Origin: Erythrocercus mccallii
Lineage: Eukaryota; Chordata; Aves; Passeriformes; Dicruridae
NCBI GenBank assembly: GCA_013397435.1
Contig: VZRG01000883.1
Coordinates: 128,485 to 192,484, forward strand
Direction of reading: 5' to 3'
Length of the DNA: 64,000 nucleotides
Numbering within the stretch: the stretch's first letter is position 1; every line of letters begins with the position of its first letter. Made by a program: the position numbers and the translations under genes. The notes beneath the pieces were generated by a model. The model was not told where the DNA came from. It did no database searches and saw only the letters and a list, made by a program, of their open reading frames with translations. Of this stretch, positions 49,382-61,300 are shown piece by piece.

Positions 49382-52300
49382 CTGAAAAACATTAAGAAAT
49401 TAAAAGAAATGTCAGCAACTTTTCTGGTTCTTTTCATATAATATGTTGTAAAAATAGCCGTAAATGTTAAAAAGCATCAGCACGTCTAACAAGCAAGAGA
49501 ATTCCATTTCACTTCAAAACTGTCAAAAACAACTGTCAAAACAACTATGTGCCTAATAAAAATCAAGAACCAGTTCCATAGCAACGTAATGGAAGAACAC
49601 TGAAATACTAAATGCAGGTTTTGCCTTCTTGGATCTGCTGGTGAAACGTAATTCTTACTCGTTCCTGATAAGCAACATTGCTTAAAAGCACTCCAATCTC
49701 TAGGCTAGTGTATCACCATGATAAGAAACTGGGCAAAATGGATAGGAGACTTGCACGGATGAACATGCAATTCTTAGTAAAACTCAAACTCAAGAAAGAA
49801 ATATATGCAATGCAGAATAAGGGACAGGCCACACAGAAGGATTCTAGGAACACCGAGTTGCAGGGATACAACGAGGAAGGCCGAGGCCCACTTGAAACTG
49901 AATCTGACAGGGGATGTCAAGGACAACAAGAAGGGCTTCTACAATTTTATCAGCAGCAAAAGAAAGGTTAGGGAAAATGCAGGGCCACTGCTGAATCAGA
50001 TGGGTGTTCTGGTGATGGAAGACACAGAGAATGTAAACTTACTGAATGCTTTCTTTATTTGTCTTTACTGCTGAGACTGGCCCTCATGAGTCCCAGACCA
50101 CAGAGGCAAGAGAGGAAGGCTGGAGAAAAGAAGGCTTCCCCATGGCTGTCAAGGATTGGGTTAAAGATCAGCTAGCCAGACTTAGAACTATAAATCCATG
50201 GGATCTGATGGGATCCACCCACGGGTGCTGAGAGAGCTGGCAGATGTTGCTCTGCTGCTCTCCATCATCTTTGAAAAATCATGGCCTGATGATTCAAGGA
50301 AGTCCAGTGTCACTCCTGTCTTCAAAAACAGCAAGGAGACCTGGGAAACTACGAGCCATCCAGCCTCACCTCAGCTTCTGGAAAGGTGATGGAACAGATC
50401 ATTCTGGAGATCATCAAAAGGCGTGCTGAAGACAAGAAAGTCATCAGGAGTAGTCAGGATGGAATCACCAAAGGCAAATCAGGTTGGACCAATCTGATAG
50501 ACTTCTATGATGGCATGGCAGGATGGGTCAACAAAGGATGAGCAGTGGATGTTGACTACCTCAGCTTCAGCAAGGGTTTTGACACTGTCTCCCACAACAT
50601 CTTCATAGGTAAGCTCAGGAAATGTGGGCTAGACAAATAGACAGTGAGGAATCTCTGGCTGAATGGCAGAGCTCAGGGAGTCATGATAGTGGAGCAGAGT
50701 CCAGCAGGAGGCCTGCAGTCAGAGGTATTCCCAAAGGATCAGTACTGGGACCAATCTTAATTATCAGTGATCTGGAGGAAGGGATCAACTGCACCCTCAG
50801 CAAGTTTGCTGGTGACACTAAACTGGGGCCAGTGGCTGATCCACCTGAGGGCTCTGCTGCCATTCCGTGGGACCTTGGTCAGCTGGAGGGTTGGGCAGAG
50901 AGAAACTGAATGAGGCTCAATAAGGACAAGTGCCAGGTCCTGTGCCTGGGGAAGAACAGCCCCAAGTGCCAGCACAGAGCAACTCTGTGGGAAAGGACTT
51001 GGGACTCCTGGTGGATCACAAGTTGTCCATGAGCCATCAGTGTCCCTGTGGCCAGGAAGGCGATTGGAATCCTGGGGTGCATTGGGAAGAGTGTGGCCAG
51101 CAGGCGGAGGGAGGTGACCCTTTCCCTCTCTCAGCCCCAGTGAGGCCACACCTGGAGTGCTGAGTCCAGTTCTGGGCTCCTCAGCACAAGAGAGACAAGG
51201 AGCTGCTGGAGAGGGTCCAGTGGAGAGCCACAAGGATGGTCAGGGGTCTGGAGCTTCTCTCTTATGAGGAGAGACTCTGGGAGCTGGGCCTGTTTGGTCT
51301 GGAGAAGACTGAGATGGGATCTCATTAATACCTACAAACATCTCAAAGGTGGGTGTCAGGAGGATAGTGCCAGACTCTTTTCAGTGGTGCCCAGAAACAA
51401 GATGATGAGCAATAGCCATAACCTGAAACACAACAAGTTTCACCTCAACAAGAGGAAGATTTTCTTTACGCTGAGGGTGGCAGAGCACTGGAAAAACTGC
51501 CTGGGAGATTGTGGAGTCTCCCATTCTGGAGACACTCAAAACCCACCTGGACACATTTCTGTGTCACCTGCTCTCAGTGACCCTGTCCTGGCAGAGATGT
51601 TGGACTAGATGATCTGCAGAGGTCCTTTCCAACCCGAACAAATCTGGTCTGATACTGGTCTATTGCTGTTTCTTGAATAAATCATGGGGTTTTGTTAGAA
51701 AAATACTTTATGAAATTCATCATGCCAATATTTCATCTAAAAAAGAGATGTTAAAATAATAGTATTGAAATGCAAAATCCATATGCTAACTTAATTTTGC
51801 AGCCCTTTATATGTATCCATGATAATGCTACCCTATTATAACACACAATTACCACAGATTGTTCCTATAGATTTCCTCATTCCTGCCCTTGGAATTGTGG
51901 AAATCTTCATAAAAATACACACACACAAAAGTAAGGACTGAAGCAAAGTATTTTTACACTCCTTGTACCAAAAAAAATTGCCTTCTTTCACACATACCCC
52001 ACACCAAACACACAGGAGGTAAACTTATGTTTCCTATTCTCATTAATGCTTGGACTAGCCCAGTTATGTAGAACTTGAAACATAAACCATACATCCACCT
52101 TTCTCAACTGGGAACATAATGCACAAAGTATACATCTTTGTTCAGCCCTCATTTCTGGTAACTACTGGTGAACAAAGATTTAGAAATTTTATTTTCTCCT
52201 TTATGTTTCTGCTGTTTGTATGAAAATAATTTTTGTCATCTTCTAGCCAAGACTTCTTTTGATGTTGCCAAGCTACACTGGCCTTGAATAAACAGCAGCT

Positions 52301-55300
52301 CCTCATGAACACAGCACAACTGTTTGTGTGCAGATTGGCATGTTATTTTCCTGCATCTATCTCCTACCTAATAAATTACTGTTTTGGTTACAAATATATA
52401 AATACTATTTATTAATCTACTCAAATGTGTCCACAAAATGCATCTCCCTCACTCTAAGTTAAAACAAAAAAATCCGTTTGTCAAATGCTTTGGAAGTAGA
52501 TTAATTTCTGTGACTAGAGATGAAGTTCCCCTTTGATGTTTGCAAACCTAAAATGAGGTTTATGTGAAATTCACACAGATTAATGCACAAACAGTCAGCT
52601 GCCAGTTTAACGGAGGACACTCAGATGTGAAATCTGAATAGACAGTCATGACAAGGAATTATTCTGAATATGCTTTAAATGTCCAAACCAATAAAATCTT
52701 CTGAAGACACAAGTTTTGGGTAGATTAGAAACAGTTCTAAAATGTCCTTGAGCATGAATAAGTCACCTCAGTTATCCCATTCCTAACTGCAGCTGGAACA
52801 ATTAAAATTTATTCAAATAAAAAATCTGAACTATAGCAGATTCAAAACCATCTGAAAATCCCTGATAATTCATCAAAACACCCCTAAAGTTTATTCTTAT
52901 AAACTAGTGCCAGCAACAAAATTCAGATACTCCCTTCCCAATCATTCAAACATTCAAGTAAATCACAGTTGCAAACAAGTCTTAAAAACTACTAAAGACC
53001 ATATATTGAAAGATATGATAGATATATGGACTCTCCGATGAATTTGCTAACCTAAATTAACAAGCAGAACATTGCATGTATTATAAATGCTTACAGAAAA
53101 TAAAAAAAAATCCTTCAGAAATTATAAAATCCAAATAATTTCAACAGTCAATTTCAACAATACCAAATTAACTACAAGCATTTAAAATATACTGTTTATG
53201 AATTAGTATACCAAGAAATACACTGACATAGCTAAACAATGACAAAGGTCAGTTAACTGGTCATTTTTATACACTCTTTTTCTTTTACTAGCATGTGCTG
53301 TCTTAAGTATTAACTAATATTTATGTAGATGCAGCAGGTAAACAGTATATATAAACATTATTAGTTGTTATAATGCCCTCTAAATAACTTATAAACAAAA
53401 AAATTGATTGTTAGCATACTTAAAATGTATGTACTTGAAATATATAGAATATATTAGTACTTATATTTTGCATAGTTAACAGCAATGTAACTACTGAAGT
53501 TATTTAGTGTCATAATGGGTAATAAAATGGTGGTTTTGTCTAATGCATATAAATAACTTCTGCTGTAACACAGCAATATACCATTTTATGTAAGTTGTAT
53601 ACTGCTGGGAAATTTCTTTCTCTGAAACTATTTTCTTTCTTGATTCTCAAGAATCTCTTCTTAAGTTTGACAGATAATGTAACTATAAACAGGGATTATC
53701 CTTTAAAAGAGGCAAAATATGCAAGAACTATCTGAAGAGAATATGTAACTTCTCTCTCTTCCAACACTGATTCATGAAATCAACAGCCAATTACCCAAGT
53801 TATCACTGCAACTGTACGTTACATACACTTCTGATTCTTCTAAACTAACTGTGTCAATATTAACCTGACCAAATTAAGAACAAACTGTCTCTTTTGTTCT
53901 TCACACTTCTCACATGGGGAGCACAATATGGCTTTTGTCAGAGGTGCTCCATCATTTTGGCTCAAGGAAACTGTCAGTACAGTTTGGGATTCGTTATTCA
54001 TGGGCAGATACCCTGATGGGTCTAATGAAGCCTTTCTGCTGACAACTCATTTGCTAAAAATACCCAACCGTCACAAAATATAAATGAAGAATATCATATC
54101 CCATTACAATTTTCATAACTGATGCAATTATCACAATACAGTAGTCATACATACTGCTACATACTGCATTCTCTTAATATTTCATGGTCAGTACTTCTGC
54201 ATTCCAGTTTATTTCTATGTGATCACTGATAAAACTTTATGACATACTTAAATTGCAATATAATAGGGTAAACACCAATGATACAGCACACATGCAGAGC
54301 TAACAGTCTGTGTGCCATTTGTTGTAAATCCAGCTAATTACTAGAAGCCCCCTCCTTTATTAAAAAAAAATTTAAAAAGGAAGGCAAAAGAGTGCAGAAA
54401 AATAGTCAATTTTTTATAAAAGGTTTTCAGGTAAAGGTCACTAAAAATTGAAAGAATTATATAAACAGTGTGATGTTTACAAGACTCCAGAAATACAGAC
54501 ATGTATTTGTTGTTTTACCTTTTTTTTTCCTACCAACACCACTGCTAAAGACGCTCTATCAGAAGTCACTTTGCTGTAAGGAAAGACTGAATTTTTCTAT
54601 CGTGCATTTCAATGTACCAAATAGCAGCTCTTCTGCATTGATATTTATCAGTCTTCTGCAAAGAACAAAAATAGCAGCAAATTCTGCTTTATTTATGTCT
54701 ACGGTTTCCAAAGACAAAAAGGTATTAGGTCCTAAACTAAGGAGTCGGAGAATGTGCATCTTTCAGCTTTGTTAATCTTGCTCTATGACAATCCCTGTCA
54801 CACATTTAACTTCAGGCATTCCAAACTTAAGTTGGAAAGAATTTGAACCAGAAATACTATAGCATTGTGGGATGCTCATGTTGAATAATGCAATGAGTGC
54901 CTGTTTAGCACTCACACCCCTTAGTACTGATAAATGCTGTGGTTTTTACAGTCTATTATTTTCACTAAAAGCAGAGTAACTTAAAGAAAGCCAAGAAAAA
55001 AGGATTCCTCTTTAATTAAAAAAAATTAGCATGCTTTTTCAATGAATCATATATACACAGGTTCATAATGGAAAGTGTGTCTTTTCTACAGCATTGGTGC
55101 ATTTTATCATAGTGTCCTAACAATGATCCATTCTTTATGAATTCAGATTGCAGCTAAACAAGTTTTACTCACATTTGATACAGGTACAAAATCTGTACAT
55201 TCAAATTCAGGCTTGCCCATTTAAACCTGTGTTTAAGTAGAACTTTTAAGATTTATATTGGTTTTTGTGTATTTACCACAACACATGATTTCTGAGCAAG

Positions 55301-58300
55301 ACTCTGAAGTCTCAATTCATTCATAAAACTTGAGGTAGAAAATTTTTTCTCAGGTATACTGCCTAACTGCAGTTTGATTATTCCCCATTCAGAACTAGCT
55401 GAGACAGCTCTGAATTTAGCAACTGGTACAGCATGTTCATGCATCCTAAAAGACTTTATGATATACATATGACATAAGAATATCATCACGGTCCATTTGG
55501 ATTACAACATTCTTCCTGGAGTCAGAATACCTGCCTTTAGTGTCTATCACTGTCACCCACCTATGGAACACAAGTCCTTATCCATAAGCAAGGCAGTCTC
55601 CCATGAGTGCTGAGGTGCACAACTAACTCTCTGAAATACAATAGTCAGAAATAGTCCCTGGTGTCAGCAGGGTTTGTGCACATGTACTCAAAGCAGATCA
55701 GAAGGGCTGGAGATGAAGCCCTGTTAAGGCACTGCCACTACTGCACAACATAAACACTGAGTGCATAGCCTGAAGACAGTAACAAACATAGGTACACTCC
55801 TGTGTATCTAATAATATTAGATTGCTGTGACCTCCAAATCTAGGAGAAAAAAGTTTTGCAGCAGTACAGGAATCAGAGAACATCAAAGTACATCATTTAG
55901 CCTGGTACGGAGGTGAAAGTACTCATTTATTTCCAATTCTAAGGGAAGAAATTCAAAGTGCTTGTAATTTTTCTCATTGTTAGTGGATATTTTCTGTAAT
56001 AGGAAAACTGTCACTGATAAAGACAAAGCTGCCAATTTTGAGCATTTCTGGTAGTTGAAGCGTAAGTAGTTTGGAGTGGCTAAAAATGTAAAATACATTA
56101 AAATACATAGCTGTAGTTTTCAAGTTTAAAGGCTGAAATGACACCTCCTTTTTCAAATGTTTCTTTAAAACTCTGCCCCTGAAAAATAAGTAAATGGACC
56201 AACTAGAAAACTTGCAATCATAGCAGTATGACTTTTCCTCCAAGTAGAGAAGCACAGAGAAATGTAGTATGGTGAAATGTACTCCCTCCAGATAATTTTA
56301 AAGGTTTTTAAAGGTTTTTTTGACAAAAGTACATGGAGAGGAAAATCTTTTATTTTGAAATCACAGGTATACAAAGCCTAAAAGTAAAGGCAACTGCTTA
56401 TGCACCATATTTATAAGCAAAGATTCCCCACAGAAAATATGCATGAAATACATACAAAATTAAATATCTCCATACTAAAGTACAGCATAGTTTATACAAT
56501 CTAATAATTATTTACCTCAAAAATTTATAGGAGAAAAAGCAATATTTTTTATTAATCAATAAACCATGTGAACATAGCCTACAATATACTTTTTTATTCT
56601 CCTTTATATTATTCTCTTTTCTGATTCTGCTTTAAGAACTTCCATCTGATTTTTCCATAGCTTGTAAATCAATTAAAAAATACTGAAAAAGACACAACCT
56701 ATTACTTCAGTTACAAGGTTCATTTAGTCACATACAATATTTGATTTCACTGTTGACTGATTAGCAAGTGGTAACAAGCGAAAGGCTGAATTGACAGAGT
56801 GATGAATTAAAACATAAGAAACATCAAAACTATACATATACTGACCAGGATCTGTCTCTCTTAGCCAGCTATGTCTCAGGTGTAAGGTTATACATAATAA
56901 TTCATACCTTACAAAATAATCCCCATGCAAACATGATAATGCAAAAACACATTTCTGGCTGTCAAGAAAATTTCTGGCAAAATTAATCAACCATTCATCC
57001 ATTCAGGCTCTTTGCATATCCTTTTGTCAAAGAGGGAATACTAAGAGATTTCTTTCCTTTTTCATGCACTCATTGCAATGGTTTGTAAAATCCATCAAGC
57101 CTGAGTTGATTTATTGAACTGTCTCTTAGCTCAGCAGCGTAACTATAGCAAATGAACTGGTAACGTCTTAAGAAACAGCAGTGATTCAACAATATCTGGT
57201 TTATTTGATTCATTCTAACTTTAGATTAGCAATTTCTTAAAGACACTGACTTGCATTATTTGGTAGTTTTAGCTGCAATTTTATACCAGCATGTTTTGTT
57301 TATACTGCCCCACATTTTTAATATTATGTTTTGACATTTGACAAAGGCATTTTTGATTTATAACTGATGTTAGACTCTACCTAAATCTTCACCTCTTCAC
57401 ACCAGCAAGCATGCTTCTATTGCTACTCAACAGAGCTTTCAAATTTAAATACAGTACTGCTGTGTACTGTTATGTGAGCCACCTCACTCACTAGGCTATG
57501 AACACTGAAAACTAATTACCCCCACCTATTTCTTTAATTACACAGACAACTTTACAGGCATATTCAACTGTTTTCATGTTTATCTATTCCAATCACTAGT
57601 AATGAGAATTGTTATAAAAAGTAGTTAAGGCACAAAAGACAGAGATACGCCAAGCCATTTGAAGCACACGGATTTTATTACTACGCATCGTCTATTGAAC
57701 CCCATGAAGCACATTCATCACTCACCAGCTTTGCATTTTTCTTCATAAAGATATATGACCTTTGCCTATTAGATTTCATTAGCAGGGCACCATACAAGGC
57801 TCATCTGCAGATGACAGGATAGAAAGCTAAACAACCTCGCCTGAAGGATTTGTGAGAACAAGCCCATCTTCAATCTTTGTCCCTGGGAGGCACTTCTAAC
57901 ACCTGCCAACCACAGCACTATCATCAGAAAAACATTTAGAGATTTATCTTCAGGCTGGTGATTATAAGAGATAATTTGTTTGGAGTATGGATAAAGCTGG
58001 TCTAGCATAAACAAACTACAAGCTCAAATTATACAACGAACCTCATTAACTATTGATTTAACCACTGCAAATCCATGAACAAATGTTGTATCAAAATGCT
58101 AATTCTTCATGAAAACATAATCAAAAAAGAAACCAACCAAAATGCCAAGGCAGGATGGCAGGTTATTCTTAGTGCACTTTCAATGTTTGCAGTTGAAACT
58201 AGAAATGGAGACTTGCTTTGTCATAGTATCAGCAACACTATACTATTGCCATTTTCCCTTAGCATGGAGTTTTGTCTGGCAAGAAGTGGTAGATCTTTGC

Positions 58301-61300
58301 AGTTGCTGCCACTATAGAGGGATGAAACAGTGTTTTCTCTCCTACTTCCAGGAACATTTCTGTTTGGAGACAGCAAGACTAGATGTACCATTAAAAGCAC
58401 TTTCAATAGCAGGAAGCTAGAACTATTATAAATGGATGCCATCACAGGCAGATAGTCTGAAAAATTATGTATTATGTATGTTGCTACCTTCTATATTACA
58501 GATACCACACACACCCTATGTTTCATAACAGCAAATAACTTCTTCCTAATATTTGAAAATTATTTTAACTTAATCTAAAAATAAGCCCTCAGTCTTCAGA
58601 CAACAGTATATTAAGAAATAATACAGCTGCATTAGTCCTGAGGTCTATTTTTGAGGGGGAAAGGCTGGGGGTTTTTTCCCTTCTTTTCTAATGCAATTCA
58701 GGCCTGTCCCCTCTTTGGTAATAGAGAGGAAAAAATGCTGCCAGACTTCCTGCTGCAATCCAAACAGAAGAGCCAGAAAATGTTTCCATCTGATGCTGGT
58801 GGAATATGGCTTAGGAGAATTCCATTGCACCGTCTCTGACAGCAACACAATTCCTTAATACCTATATCCTGAGAGCTCATTTGTGTATAGAAGGTAGAAG
58901 GAAACCTGCAGTACCTCCTACACTCCGGCATTCTAAACAAATCATTCAGTGTAACTTGCACTTAATAACAAAATATCGACACTTTTAACACTATTATTAC
59001 TGTAGAAACAGCAAAAAATCTTTTAGAAGGAATTCAAAAACTTTCAGGTAAATATTCAAAAGCAGAAGAAATTGTGAAAATATTTTCATGGGATGACATT
59101 ATCTCTCATTACTAATTGCTTCTGGATGGGAATGGTATTTAATGTGAAACTATTCGTTTATCAATAAAAAAAGGCAAAATGACAAAATCAGCTAGGGAAG
59201 ACAGTCTTACAATCTGAGTGTTTCTCACAAAGCAACATAGCCATTCAAAGCTACATGGCAATTTTAGTTTTTTCTTTTACTTTTTTAACCTTCTTTTTCC
59301 CTGTTAGATTTACTTTGCCAATTTATGTATTTAACTCACAATGCCACTTCAGGAATAAAACATAGTTATTTAAGTATTAAAGCCATTTCACTCCATATAT
59401 ATAGACAAGAAAATGATGTTGTGAGATAATCGAAAAATTAAAAATTAAGAAAAAGAAAATTAAAAATAATTCTGAAAATAAATCAAAAGAGCCATTTGTG
59501 CAGGATTCAGTTCTATCACTTCTAATATATTCTAAGTTGTTAATATGTCAGTTTTGGATTGCTTCCCCAAATCTCTGTAGTTGGTGAAGCCTTCTCTTTC
59601 ATCTAGCTATATCTTCTGCCTTTCTAAAGCAGCTGTTTGAGTCCTCACAGTCTTCTGACTGCAAATCATTTTTCTCAAAAAAATTACTTCTTTCATTCAT
59701 GCTTTTGACTCCAAAATACTATTTTCTCCTACAAGTTTTCTTCTTCCAGGGCTGAAAATTCTTGACTTACATAATTTTTTACCTTTGCTATTACTTGTCA
59801 TGAACACTCTGGCTCCCACTTTCAACTTCTCATTCTCCTTCCAATTACTCCAAATCTCTCTAAATGCAAAATACATCGAGGCACAATGCTCTCTAATTGT
59901 ACTTCAGACTTTTTTATACTTTTATCCTTTGGTTCTCAACAAATGTTCTCTTTCAGCACAACAGATCCATGTTTTTGAAAACCCCTACTCTGAACAGGTT
60001 CTCTTCATATGGGAAAATACAAACAGCGATTACTACCTTTAGATGTTCAATTTGCAAGCCTGAACCAATAGGTCAATTCAGATTCCACAAACTAAAAGCT
60101 AATGGAAATCATCTCACTGACTTCACAGGATTTGGCACATGCCACTAATCTACACATAAGAATTCTCCCAATCAGTTACAACAGACAGGTGATATTCACG
60201 GTCTTGCTTAGGCACTCAAGTTTAGCAAAAGGCCCTTCCAGGAAGTAAAAGTTCCCTGCTAAGCATGTTAATATTTTAGAAACACATTTTCAATTATTTT
60301 GATTAAATCAATTTAGCACTGTATGCTAAATCACTGGCACTTTGGTTCACCATCCACTGTGCCTTGTCAATATGGAGCAACTATCTGGAATACAACTAAA
60401 GACAAGAGAATTAATTTTCTATTGATTCAGTTTATCTCTCTGCTGTGGGAAGTTGAAAATCTTCCTCCAAAACACATGAACAAACAAGGATCAATACATT
60501 ACCAAAGTAACTGACTTTAACCTCATCTGCAGTGAGACTGAACTAGAAGAAATTGGACAGAGATGGTCAAATGCTGTACACTGAACTTGGCCAGCAAAAA
60601 AAAAAAAATCCCAGACAAGTAAGAGTAGCAATTCAGTTTCTTGTAATTTATTTAAGTTTCCTATGGATTCTTCTAATAATCACTTAACAGTTATGCAAAC
60701 AAAATGCCTTTAGCAACTCGTTTGTTAAACAGTCAGTTCCTTCAGAGGAGAGAACAGGAGTCATTACCAACACAAGCAAAAACGGGATAAAACCAAGTCC
60801 TTTGCAGATGCCTGCCAGGGGACTCACACTTGGCTACACCAGGCTGAAGTTAGCTGTCGCACCTTTGTCTCTGTTTTACAGTAACTAAGAGAGCAGCTTT
60901 ACCACCGAGATGGTTCTGTTTCCTGAGAAACAAATACAAGCTTTCTGTAAGGCTGCTTTTGGACCTACAGGACCAAGTTCTCCAGTACACATGCTTTCTT
61001 CAGGTTGTGTTCTTCAGAAAGCTGTTCTTTGCTCTCTCACTAGACAAATAAAAGTGGAAAATGAGATGCAAAGCAGAACAGTACCCTAAAATCAATCTGA
61101 AGTTAACCACTGAGACATGGGACTGCTTTGGTGATACAGGCATGTAAATGCAGTTAAACAACCACTGAAGAAGTACTGGAATATCTTTCATATTCTGGTT
61201 TTACTTGCTACTTACATGAAATATTCAACGTTTTTAAAAAATTATGACTAGCAGTATGTCAAAAAGGAAAAAGGTTTTTTTCTAAAGGTTGTTTTTGCTA

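Noticed and set aside
50198..51608. Several plus- and minus-strand frames in the CR1 region as separate genes
   Set aside because: They are pieces of the broken CR1 reverse transcriptase or its antisense.
58640..58850. minus-strand PPASDGNIFW-like string as the missing upstream PRUNE2 exon
   Set aside because: Only superficial resemblance to the SDGEIKVAIS region; no matching flanking residues or splice sites.
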